Program-made: the position numbers and the translations under genes
In this document: positions 47,002 to 55,866 of the stretch, in pieces
How positions within the stretch are numbered: position 1 is the first letter of the stretch
How the letters are laid out: the number at the start of each line of letters is the position of its first letter
Notes under the pieces: generated by a model
The model's input: the letters and a program-made list of their open reading frames with translations, nothing else
Databases searched by the model: none
Told to the model about the DNA's origin: nothing
Source of the DNA: Lolliginicoccus lacisalsi
Lineage (GTDB): Bacteria; Actinomycetota; Actinomycetes; Mycobacteriales; Mycobacteriaceae
Assembly (NCBI RefSeq): GCF_014841105.1
Contig: NZ_JACYWE010000002.1
Span: 406,434 to 470,433, forward strand
Direction: 5' to 3'
Length of the DNA: 64,000 nt

Positions 47002-48276
47002 TCAGCCAAAGATCACGTGCGTGATGCTATGGATGGTGAGCCCGGCCAGCGCACCTACCACCGTTCCATTGATCCGGATGAACTGCAGGTCCCGGCCCAC
47101 CTGCAACTCGATCTTGGTACTAGCCTCCTCGGCATCCCACTTCGCGACCGTATCGCTGATGAGCCCGGTGATCTCATGCGCATAATTGTCGATCACATAC
47201 CCGGCGCCCTCGGTCATCCATCGATCAAGCTTGGCGCGCAGCCCGGAGTCCTCCTTCAATCGCTCGCCGAAATCAAGGATCCAATCACGGAACTTCAAGC
47301 GCAGCGTGCTCCCCGGATCATCCACCGACTCCAGGATCATCTTCTTCACCAGCGCCCAGGCCGCGCTCGCCAGGCTCGCCACCTCCCGCCGGTTCATCAG
47401 CTCATCCTTGATGCGCTCGGCCTTCGCGATCGTGGCCTCGTCATGCTGCAGATCATGGGCGAACTCGAACAGGAACGTGTTGATCGCCTGGCGCACCTCA
47501 TGATCCGGATCAGCACGCACCTTCCACGCGAACTCAACGAGCTCGCGGTGGATCTTCTCCCCCACCAGAAGGTCAACCACCTTCGGGGGCCAGCTCGGCG
47601 AATCCTTGGTGACAACCCGATCGATCGTCTCCTGGGAACCCAGCGCCCACTGGTAGGCGCGATCGCACAGGAGCTCGATCACCGGGAGCTGGCGATTCTC
47701 CTCCAGCAGCTCCTCGAGGATCTTGCCCAGCGGCGGGCCCCACTTCGCATCGGCGAGCTTGCGGACCAACGTCTGATCAATGACCTGCTGCACATCCTCA
47801 TCGCGCAGCACCACCACCAGCGCGCGCAGCAATGTCGCCGCTTCCTTCGACAAGCGCTCGGCATGCACGGGATCGGAGAGCCACTCGCCCGCGCGACGGG
47901 GCAGGCCCGCGGACTGGAGCCGCTGGGTGACGACGTCGCGGGAGAGGAAGTTGGAGCCGACGAAGCTCCCCAGGCTCTCGCCCAGCTGGTCCTTCTTCTT
48001 CTTGATCAGTGCGGTGTGCGGGATCGGAAGGCCCATGGGGCGCTTGAACAACGCGGTCACCGCGAACCAGTCCGCGAGACCACCCACCACGCCCGCCTCG
48101 GCGGCGGCACGGGCGAAGCCCACCCATTCGGCGGTATCGTCCATCGACTCGAGCCATCGGCAGTACAGGTAGAACGTCGCGGCAATGAGGAGGAACCCCA
48201 GCGCGAAGGTCTTCATCCTGCGCAGATCGCGTCGCTTGGCATCATCATCGAGGTCCATTAGCTGCACGGAACCCAT
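47002..48276 (-). CDS. DUF445 membrane protein
   Basis: 424-aa protein. After a short polar start, one transmembrane helix (about residues 22-42) precedes the DUF445 core: GVVGGLADWFAVTALFKRPMGLPIPHTALI, then long alpha-helical repeats, and a final hydrophobic segment (GTVVGALAGLTIHSITHVIFG). DUF445 proteins are inner-membrane, function unknown; the GGLADWFAV and PHTALI blocks are the family signature. ATG 48276 follows the conserved region; the frame runs further upstream only into repeats. Confidence 0.9.
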   Translation of the reverse strand: MGSVQLMDLDDDAKRRDLRRMKTFALGFLLIAATFYLYCRWLESMDDTAEWVGFARAAAEAGVVGGLADWFAVTALFKRPMGLPIPHTALIKKKKDQLGESLGSFVGSNFLSRDVVTQRLQSAGLPRRAGEWLSDPVHAERLSKEAATLLRALVVVLRDEDVQQVIDQTLVRKLADAKWGPPLGKILEELLEENRQLPVIELLCDRAYQWALGSQETIDRVVTKDSPSWPPKVVDLLVGEKIHRELVEFAWKVRADPDHEVRQAINTFLFEFAHDLQHDEATIAKAERIKDELMNRREVASLASAAWALVKKMILESVDDPGSTLRLKFRDWILDFGERLKEDSGLRAKLDRWMTEGAGYVIDNYAHEITGLISDTVAKWDAEEASTKIELQVGRDLQFIRINGTVVGALAGLTIHSITHVIFG

Positions 48277-48444
48277 TCTGTCGCAGGGCAGCGGCGCGCG
48301 TGCACCGGACCCAACATTTGCCGTGCCAGCGGGGCGCCGGGCCGCGCGGCTGGGGCAGCGGCGGTGGGGCCGGCAGCGGGGCCTGGGTGGGGCCGGGCCT
48401 CGGTGGGGCCGGGCCCAGCCTTGGTGGTGCCGGGCCCAGCCTTG

Positions 48445-48483
48445 GTGGAAACTTTTCCCGCCTGGGGGTGGAAAAGTTTCCAC
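48445..48483. repeat. Dispersed hairpin repeat, copy 2 (perfect)
   Basis: GTGGAAACTTTTCC (48445-48458) and GGAAAAGTTTCCAC (48470-48483) are perfect 14-bp arms with an 11-base loop. The first 17 bases match copy 1 at 38169 exactly. Two copies 10 kb apart suggest a family of small palindromic elements in this genome. Confidence 0.75.
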
Positions 48484-48563
48484 TGGCGCGGGGTGGTCGG
48501 GGACGCGGCCGCTTGGCCCACGGCGCGGCTGAGCGAAGTCGCGGCAAAAGCACCGGAAAAGGT

Positions 48564-48613
48564 CAAACGCGATAGAAGCTGCCCGGGAATCTCGGCCGTT
48601 TCTATCGCGTTTG
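48564..48613 (-). terminator. 14-bp inverted repeat, probable metE terminator
   Basis: CAAACGCGATAGAA (48564-48577) and TTCTATCGCGTTTG (48600-48613) are perfect arms around a 22-base loop; the stem can extend by a G-U and a C-G pair. It lies about 75 bases past the metE stop on the minus strand, beyond the GCGAGCGCCG repeats, and is followed on that strand by a T-rich stretch. Confidence 0.55.
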
Positions 48614-48687
48614 CGAGCGCCGGAGCGCCGGCGAGCGCCGGCGAGCGCCGGCGAGCGCCGGCGAGCGCCGGAGCGCCGGAGCGCCGC
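48613..48687. repeat. GCGAGCGCCG short tandem repeat directly after metE
   Basis: Five copies of a ten-base unit and three eight-base derivatives (GAGCGCCG) run up to the metE stop. The last coding part of metE itself is repetitive (three GAGGCATCC-like units), so slippage may have extended from the gene end. Confidence 0.8.
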
Positions 48688-51036
48688 CTAGCTGGCGGGC
48701 TCCGAGGCATCCGAGGCATCCGAGGCAGCCGAGGCCTCGAAAGCCTCAGCAGCCACCGCGCGGCGCCGCAGGCGGCGGGCAGCGGCAACGAGGTTGCGGA
48801 GCGACGGCTCGAGCTGCCAGTGGTGCCGGGTCTTGAGTCCGCCATCGGGATTCGCCCACAGCCGCTCGGGCTCGATGGCCCGCACCGCTCGGGTGAGCAG
48901 CTCGTCGATCTCGTCGATGTCGGGGATCCGCGCGGACCGGCTCTCGTACACCCCTGGCCCCACGCCGCGGGAGAGGCCCGCCCCTTCGAGCGCATCGAGC
49001 ACCCAGTAGAGACTGCGGGTGGCGGACACGATGTAGGTGACATCGGCATCGAGATGCTCGATGGCCTCCACGACAGCAGAAACGCCGGACAGTCCGATGT
49101 GCGTGTGGATCTGCGTCTCGGGCTTCACCCCGGCGGTGGCGAGCTTGAACGCGCCGACCGCCCATTCGAGGTATTCCTCGCGGCCCTCGGGGCGGCGCGG
49201 CAGCAGCGTGCGGATCGCGGGCTCGTCGACCTGGAGGATCGTGATGCCCGCCGCTTCGAGGTCGATGGTCTCGTCGCGCACGGCGAGCGCGAGCTGGGCG
49301 ACGGTCTCCTTGAGGGGCTGGTCCTCCCGGACGAAGGAGAACGCGAGCATCGTGACGGGCCCGGTGAGGATGGCCTTGACGGGCTTGTCGGTGAGCGATT
49401 GCGCGTAGCCGATCCATTCGAGCGTCATGGGGCGCGGCCGGGATACGTCGCCGTAGAGGATCGGGGGACGCACGCAGCGCGAGCCGTATACCTGCACCCA
49501 GCCGTTGCGGGTGACGGCGTAGCCCTCGAGGAGCTCCGCGAAGTACTGGATCATGTCGTTGCGCTCGATCTCGCCGTGCACGAGGACATCGAGGCCAATG
49601 TCTTCCTGCAGCGCGATCGCATCGGCGATCTCGGCCTTGATGACCTCGACGTAGTCCTCGTAGCTGAGGCGATCCTGGCCGAGCTCGTACCGGGCCTGCT
49701 TGACCTTGCCCGATTGCGGGAACGAGCCGAGGGTGGTGGTGGGCACGATAGGCAGGGGAAGGGCCGCTTGCTGGGCGTCCTTGCGCGTGGACCAGGGCGC
49801 GCGGTCGTAGTGCTCGGGCTGGATCGCTGCCACGCGGGCGCGCACGTCCTCATCGGGATGGATGGGCGCGAGCTCCCCGCCCTGGGACCACTTCTCGGGC
49901 TCGCCGTCCTTGAGCGCGCGGGCCAGCGCGACGACCTCGCCCACCTTCTGCTTGGCGAACACCACGCGGTCCGCGACGGCGTCGGGCAGGTCGAACTCGG
50001 AGAGCACGTCTACGGGCACGTGCAGCAGCGTGCAGGAGGTGGAGACGACGATGTCGGGGATGAGGGCTTGCAGCTCGCGCAGGTAGGCGAGCGTGGCGGG
50101 CTTGTCGGTCTTCCAGACGTTGCGACCGCTGACCACGCCGGCGTAGATGCGCTTGCGGCGCAGGCCGGGGACCGCTGCGAGCTCCTCGGGGGCCCGGCGC
50201 CCGGCGATGAGGTCGAGTCCGATGGCTTCGACCTTCGAGGCGGCGAGGATGTCGAGGGCCGGGCCGAGATCACCGTACTGGCCGGTGACGAGGAGGCGTG
50301 GCCGCAGCCCAGCGAAGCCGAGCACCTCGTAGGCGCGGCGGAAGAGCTCGAGCTCCTCGTCGGTCCGCTCGAGGGTGAAGTAGGGCTCGTCGAGCTGCAC
50401 GCAGGTGGTGCCGGCCTTGACGAGTTGCTCGCAGAGATCGACGTAGGCGCGCAGCAGGGGCTCGAGCATGTCGAGCGGGGCGAATCCCTCGGGCGCGCCG
50501 GCCGCTGCCTTGCTCATCAGCAGCAGCGTGACCGGCCCCATGATGACGGGGCGCAGCTCGATCCCGGAGGCGTTGCCACGCTTGATCTCGTCGATGATGT
50601 TGGTGGCATCGACAGAGAACTCCATGCCGGGCTCGATCTCCGGCTGGCGGTAGTAATAGTTGCTGCTGATGAACTTGACCAGCTCGAGGGGCGGCTTATC
50701 GGGCAGGCCCCGAGCCATGGTGAAGTACAGGTCGAGCGGGTTGAGCTGCTCCTTCAGCGCGGCGAACCGGCTGGGCACCATGCCGAACAGGAACGCGGTG
50801 TCGAGCACGTGATCGTAGTAGGAGAAGGTGTTCCCCGGCACTTGCGACAAGCCGGTGGCGGCAAGCTCGCTCCACGTCTGTTCCTGCAATTCCCGGCCGA
50901 TGGCGACGAGCTCGTCCTGGGTGATGCCGCCGCGCCAGTAGGAGTCGAGGGCGCGCTTGAGCTCCCGGCGCGGTCCGATGCGTGGATAGCCCAGGATGCT
51001 CGAGCGGTAGTCACTCATGTGAGGGGAACTGGTCAT
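48688..51036 (-). CDS. metE: MetE-family protein lacking zinc ligands (cobalamin-independent methionine synthase homologue)
   Basis: 782-aa protein with both MetE barrels. The N-terminal GYPRIGPRRELKRALDSYW and VPGNTFSYYDHVLDTA, and the C-terminal SRCVRPPILYGDVSRP, ILTGPVTML and ILQVDEPAI, show family membership. The catalytic zinc site is gone: where the family reads His-x-Cys it has HTHIGLS (about 643-645), the Glu in the DADV block is Val (DVTYIVSATRS), and the final Cys is Gly in NPDGGLKTR (about 730). Only the His remains. Also LVKFISSNYYY replaces the usual MTKWFDTNYHY. Methionine synthase activity is therefore doubtful. The protein ends in a repetitive SDASDASEPAS tail. Confidence 0.85.
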   Translation of the reverse strand: MTSSPHMSDYRSSILGYPRIGPRRELKRALDSYWRGGITQDELVAIGRELQEQTWSELAATGLSQVPGNTFSYYDHVLDTAFLFGMVPSRFAALKEQLNPLDLYFTMARGLPDKPPLELVKFISSNYYYRQPEIEPGMEFSVDATNIIDEIKRGNASGIELRPVIMGPVTLLLMSKAAAGAPEGFAPLDMLEPLLRAYVDLCEQLVKAGTTCVQLDEPYFTLERTDEELELFRRAYEVLGFAGLRPRLLVTGQYGDLGPALDILAASKVEAIGLDLIAGRRAPEELAAVPGLRRKRIYAGVVSGRNVWKTDKPATLAYLRELQALIPDIVVSTSCTLLHVPVDVLSEFDLPDAVADRVVFAKQKVGEVVALARALKDGEPEKWSQGGELAPIHPDEDVRARVAAIQPEHYDRAPWSTRKDAQQAALPLPIVPTTTLGSFPQSGKVKQARYELGQDRLSYEDYVEVIKAEIADAIALQEDIGLDVLVHGEIERNDMIQYFAELLEGYAVTRNGWVQVYGSRCVRPPILYGDVSRPRPMTLEWIGYAQSLTDKPVKAILTGPVTMLAFSFVREDQPLKETVAQLALAVRDETIDLEAAGITILQVDEPAIRTLLPRRPEGREEYLEWAVGAFKLATAGVKPETQIHTHIGLSGVSAVVEAIEHLDADVTYIVSATRSLYWVLDALEGAGLSRGVGPGVYESRSARIPDIDEIDELLTRAVRAIEPERLWANPDGGLKTRHHWQLEPSLRNLVAAARRLRRRAVAAEAFEASAASDASDASEPAS

Positions 51037-51146
51037 TCCTGCCTAAACCTTTCCTGCGCCGCTGCCCTGGCCCCGCGGAAGGAATGCGTGGCCGGTCACT
51101 CTGTGCTCGATGCAACCCTACTGCGAAACCGCGCCGGGGAAACAGG

Positions 51147-51185
51147 AAGGGGTGCGGACTTTCCGAGGAAAGCACCGCACCCCTT
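51147..51185 (-). terminator. Terminator after the fadB2 gene
   Basis: AAGGGGTGCGG pairs with CCGCACCCCTT, and inside it CTTTCC pairs with GGAAAG around a GA loop, with small bulges. It starts 15 bases past the fadB2 stop on the minus strand and separates the aceA-fadB2 unit from metE. Confidence 0.8.
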
Positions 51186-51199
51186 GGCCTGGGCCTGGA

Positions 51200-52125
51200 T
51201 TACTTGGCGGACGGACGTCCTGAGGCCGGGTACTGGTAGAAACCGTGCCCGGTCTTCTTGCCCACTCTGCCCGCTTCCACCATGCGCAGCAGCAGCGGCG
51301 GGGGCGAGGAGAGGGGCTCCTTGAACTCCTCGTACATCGAGTCGGCGATCGCCTTGATCGTGTCGAGGCCCACGAGGTCGCTCAGCGCGAGCGGCCCCAT
51401 CGGGTGGGCCAGGCCGAGGACGATGGCCTTGTCGATGTCCTCCACGGTCGCGAACCCGGATTCCACCATGCGGATGGCGGAGAGCAGGTACGGCACGAGG
51501 AGGGCGTTGACCACGAAGCCAGATCGGTCAGCGGACCGAACGACCTGCTTGCCGAGGATGTCGCGAGCGAAGGACTCCGCCCGCTCGGACACCTCGGTGC
51601 TGGTCATCAGCGTGGTCACCAGCTCGACCAGCGGCAGCACGGGCACCGGGTTGAAGAAGTGCATTCCGACGACGCGCTCGGAGTGCTTGGTGGCCATGCC
51701 GAGCTTCATGATCGGGATGGACGAGGTGTTCGAGGCGAGGACGGCCCTCGGGTCGGTGACGATCCGGTCGAGCTCCGCGAAGATCGCGGTCTTGACCTTC
51801 TCGTCCTCGAGCACTGCCTCCACGACAAGCTGACGATCCGCGAAGTCACCGAGGTCGGAGGTGAAGCGGAGCCGCCAGGCGGCCTGCTCGCGCTCGCGCT
51901 CGGTGATCTTCCCGCTGCTCACGCCGCGGTCAAGCGAACGGAGGATCCGCGCCCGGCCCGCAGCAGCGAGTTCCCGGGTCTGCTCGAACACCAGTACGTC
52001 GACGTGTGCGCGGGCGCACACCTCTGCGATACCAGCACCCATCTGCCCGGCGCCGATAACACCAACACGCGAGATCTTGTCTCCGGCGCCTGCCTTGGCG
52101 GCGGGAGTGTCAGCTTGGCCGGGCA

Positions 52126-52126
<1 letters not shown>
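51200..52126 (-). CDS. 3-hydroxyacyl-CoA dehydrogenase (FadB2-type)
   Basis: 308-aa NAD-dependent 3-hydroxybutyryl-CoA dehydrogenase. The Rossmann motif VGVIGAGQMGAG is at residues 21-32, the signature FFNPVPVLPLVELV carries the catalytic-His-adjacent region after VVGMHFF, and the C-terminal dimer domain has FVVNALLVPYL and LGLAHPMGPLALSD. ATG 52126 shares its first base with the aceA TGA stop, so the two are coupled, as in Rv0467-Rv0468. Both use acetyl-unit carbon. Confidence 0.95.
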
Positions 52127-53412
<1,286 letters not shown>

Positions 53413-53581
53413 CGACGCTCCAGTTTCTCTGTGTCTGTAGTCCTGGCGATGACCGAGCGGCCAGGCCGCTCCGTGAATTCCCTGTTACGGGGCCCTCACG
53501 CCGCTCCGTGCTTCGCAGCGGTGCATCCCATCGGATCTGTTACCTCTCTGACAATGCCACACATTAAAGTCGCAGGTCCAC

Positions 53582-53593
53582 CACTTGCAAGTG
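53582..53593. promoter_or_regulatory. RamB-box candidate 1
   Basis: CACTTGCAAGTG, a perfect 12-bp palindrome, 170 bases upstream of aceA and 226 upstream of ramB. The core resembles the C. glutamicum RamB binding sequence that I remember as ACTTTGCAAA. RamB regulates aceA and itself in relatives. Confidence 0.45.
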
Positions 53594-53621
53594 CCAATCT
53601 TGGCTAGGTTTTCCAACACAT

Positions 53622-53640
53622 CTGCAAATCTTGCGAAGAT
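53622..53640. promoter_or_regulatory. RamB-box candidate 2
   Basis: TGCAAATCTTGCGAA contains two half-site-like words nine bases apart on the same strand. Weaker than the palindrome at 53582; listed because clustering of such words is what a RamB-controlled divergent region would show. Confidence 0.3.
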
Positions 53641-53818
53641 GCACCGGGCCGACCACACGAAAAAACCGTACGAGCGTTACGTTAGCGCAGGTGAGCGATG
53701 CGCCCCGCCGCCGCACTGGCGGTCCCGGCGCCCGCCGCTACCCCGCCGGGCTGTGAGAGCATTCACACGCGCCAGCCGGACCGGCCTCGCGCGCCACGCG
53801 CCTCCTGTCTAGCCTGGA

Positions 53819-55294
53819 GTGGTGGCGAAGACATTCGTGGGAGCCCGGTTGCGACAACTGCGGGCCGAGCGTGGCCTCACCCAGGTGGAGCTCGCCAAGA
53901 CGCTCGATATCTCCCCCAGCTATCTCAACCAGATCGAGCATGACGTCCGCCCGCTCACCGTTCCCGTGCTGCTGCGCATCACCGAGATGTTCGGGGTGGA
54001 CGCCACCTTCTTCGCGGCCCAGGACACCACCCGCCTCATGGCCGAGGTCCGCGAGTTCCTCCTCGACGGGGAGGTCGGAGTCGATGCCGACGCCCAGGAG
54101 GTCGCCAGCCTCGTCCAGTCCCACCCGCTCATCGCTCGCTCGCTGGTGAACCTCCACCGCCGCTACCGCAACACGACATCCCAGCTCGCTGCCGCCACCG
54201 CCGACCGGTTCAATGACGGGAGCGGGTCCGCCACGATCAGCATGCCGCACGAGGAGGTCCGCGACTTCTTCTACTCGCGGCAGAACTACTTCCACGAGCT
54301 CGACACCGCTGCCGAGCAGCTCACCACCCGCATGCGCATGCACCATGCCGACGTGCGGCGCGAGATCGCCCGGCGCCTCGAGACCACCCATGACGTGCAG
54401 ATACGCAAGCGCATCGACCTCGCCGACTCCGTCCTGCACCGGTTCGACCCCAAGACGCGGGTGCTCGAGATCTCCACACATCTCTCCTCGGGCCAGCAAG
54501 TGTTCAAGTTCGCCACCGAGCTCGCCTACCTCGAGCGCGGCGACCTGCTCGACGAGCTGGTCGAGCAGGGGAACTTCCGCTCCGAGTCCGCCCGGCGACT
54601 CGCGCGCATCAGCCTCGCCAAGTACTTCGCCGCGGCAACGATCCTGCCGTACAAGCAGTTCCACGAGGTCGCCGAGGACTTCCGCTACGACATCGAGCGG
54701 CTCTCGGCCTTCTACGCGGTCAGCTTTGAATCGATCTGCCACCGCTTGTCCACCCTGCAGCGCCCGAACCTGCGCGGGGTGCCGTTCTCGTTCGTGCGCG
54801 TGGACCGGGCCGGCAATATGTCGAAGCGGCAATCCGCCACCGGCTTCCACTTCTCCTCCACCGGTGGCACCTGCCCGCTGTGGAACGTCTACGAGACCTT
54901 CGCCTACCCGGGCAAGATCATGCGCCAGATCGCCGAGATGCCCGACAAGCGGCGCTACCTGTGGGTCGCCCGCACCGTGGAGCGGCGCGCGGCGCGCTAT
55001 GGCCAGCCCGGCAAGACCTTCGCCATCGGGCTCGGCTGCGAGCTGCGCCACGCGAGCCGCACCGTCTACTCGGACGGCCTCGACATCGGCAGCGGCGGCA
55101 CCGCCACGCCCATCGGCGTGGGCTGCCGGATCTGCGAGCGGGAACGCTGCCCGCAGCGGGCCTTCCCCACCATCGGCAAGGACGTCGACCTCGACGAGCA
55201 CCACAGCACGATCGCGCCCTACGTGATCCAGGGGTCGGGGCGGCCGGGCCCGACCGAGCGCATCCCCGACGAGGAGTTCGTGCCCCACCTGTGA
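53819..55294 (+). CDS. ramB: RamB, transcriptional regulator of acetate metabolism
   Basis: 491-aa MerR/XRE-like regulator. The N-terminal HTH is GARLRQLRAERGLTQVELA and KTLDISPSYLNQIEHDVRPL. The large C-terminal region holds DUF2083/ScfR-type sequence (VPFSFVRVDRAGNMSKRQSA, GGTCPLWNVYETF) and a terminal Cys cluster GVGCRICERERCPQRAFPTIG. In corynebacteria RamB represses or activates glyoxylate-cycle and acetate genes, and its divergent placement from aceA is conserved. GTG 53819 (or 53822) is the start. Confidence 0.93.
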   Translation: MVAKTFVGARLRQLRAERGLTQVELAKTLDISPSYLNQIEHDVRPLTVPVLLRITEMFGVDATFFAAQDTTRLMAEVREFLLDGEVGVDADAQEVASLVQSHPLIARSLVNLHRRYRNTTSQLAAATADRFNDGSGSATISMPHEEVRDFFYSRQNYFHELDTAAEQLTTRMRMHHADVRREIARRLETTHDVQIRKRIDLADSVLHRFDPKTRVLEISTHLSSGQQVFKFATELAYLERGDLLDELVEQGNFRSESARRLARISLAKYFAAATILPYKQFHEVAEDFRYDIERLSAFYAVSFESICHRLSTLQRPNLRGVPFSFVRVDRAGNMSKRQSATGFHFSSTGGTCPLWNVYETFAYPGKIMRQIAEMPDKRRYLWVARTVERRAARYGQPGKTFAIGLGCELRHASRTVYSDGLDIGSGGTATPIGVGCRICERERCPQRAFPTIGKDVDLDEHHSTIAPYVIQGSGRPGPTERIPDEEFVPHL

Positions 55295-55387
55295 CATCCG
55301 GCGAGCGCTCCGTGTCCTGATGGAGGGTCGATCGCGATCACATCTTTATCCGCGAGTTGCCGCGCGCGCGGCCGCCCCGCCTAGGGT

Positions 55388-55402
55388 GGACAGGACCTGT
55401 CC
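55388..55402 (+). promoter_or_regulatory. Perfect palindrome at the start site of the 44-aa gene
   Basis: GGACAGG-A-CCTGTCC lies right after a -10-like TAGGGT (55382-55387), so it spans the expected transcription start. A second dyad, CCCGGT/ACCGGG (55401-55424), abuts it. These could be an operator or a stacked-hairpin leader. Confidence 0.5.
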
Positions 55403-55450
55403 CGGTGACACACGTGGTACCGGGATCACGCTCAACGCTAGGGGAATCCC

Positions 55451-55585
55451 ATGCTCGCAACATTCATCGGCATGCTCGCCGATTTCGGCCAGTTCATCCA
55501 GGAGAACGGCGGTCGCGGTGATTTCGAGAACCTCGATGTCGTGCTCGGCGCCTTCGAGGAGCAGGTCTCGATGTTCGGCTCCTGA
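55451..55585 (+). CDS. 44-aa acidic mini-protein, candidate mycomembrane porin-like peptide
   Basis: ATG 55451 is preceded at five bases by AGGGGA and the frame ends at TGA 55585. The 44-aa peptide (MLATFIGMLADFGQFIQE..., then NLDVVLGAFEEQVSMFGS) has no signal peptide, is acidic and looks amphipathic, with alternating hydrophobic residues and Ser at the end. Size and character recall the 45-57-aa corynebacterial PorA/PorH channel peptides of the mycolic-acid outer membrane. No direct homologue can be named. It has its own promoter-like region, structured leader and a strong terminator, so it is very likely expressed as a single gene. Confidence 0.65.
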   Translation: MLATFIGMLADFGQFIQENGGRGDFENLDVVLGAFEEQVSMFGS

Positions 55586-55595
55586 TCCGGCAGGC

Positions 55596-55627
55596 CACTG
55601 AGCTAGCAGGACACTGAGCTAGCAGGC
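55596..55627. repeat. 16-nt tandem duplication after the 44-aa gene
   Basis: CACTGAGCTAGCAGG in 55596-55611 and 55612-55627 match at 15 of 16 bases, just before the terminator. Part of the gene-end duplication pattern. Confidence 0.75.
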
Positions 55628-55628
55628 T

Positions 55629-55663
55629 AAGGCGGCGGTCCCTCTCGCAGGGGCCGCCGCCTT
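55629..55663 (+). terminator. Strong terminator of the 44-aa gene
   Basis: AAGGCGGCGG and CCGCCGCCTT, extended by a U-G wobble and CCCT/AGGG, form a 15-bp stem with a five-base loop, followed by GTTG. One of the strongest hairpins here; it ends 43-78 bases after the gene. Confidence 0.85.
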
Positions 55664-55866
55664 GTTGCTGCCCCAGGGTTGCTGCTCCAGCGCGGGCCGC
55701 GGGGCGAATGCGAGGTTTTACTCCTGCGTAACCGGGATTCATATCGGCGTGACCAACAGACACGTTCTCGAAACAGGCGCTCCCTAGCGTTCCCCTCACC
55801 GGATCGGCGCGGCCCTCGGTAGGCCGCGCCGTACCGCCCAGGGACTCGGAACGAAAGGTGCGTTGA

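Larger units (their letters stand above)
48277..48687. other. 411-base repeat-rich intergenic region between DUF445 and metE
   Basis: No gene. It holds a tandem 20-nt repeat (GCCGGGCCCAGCCTTGGTGG, twice near 48411-48448 with one base change at the first copy's border), hairpin copy 2 at 48445-48483, the 14-bp inverted repeat at 48564-48613, and a GCGAGCGCCG array at 48613-48687. It is one of the densest clusters of simple repeats in the window. Confidence 0.7.
53413..53818. other. 406-base divergent control region of aceA and ramB
   Basis: No gene. The aceA side is relatively AT-rich. CACTTGCAAGTG at 53582-53593 is a perfect palindrome with the ACTTTGCAAA-like core of RamB boxes, and TGCAAA plus TTGCGAA words follow at 53623-53637. 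The ramB-proximal third is GC-rich and featureless. Confidence 0.6.

Noticed and set aside
51037-51146. Cobalamin or SAM riboswitch upstream of metE
   Set aside because: The leader between the fadB2 terminator and metE is only about 110 bases and I could not see a B12 box or SAM-type core.
48364-51324. 986-aa plus-strand frame opposite metE
   Set aside because: Antisense artefact in GC-rich DNA; begins in the repeat-rich gap and has no domain.
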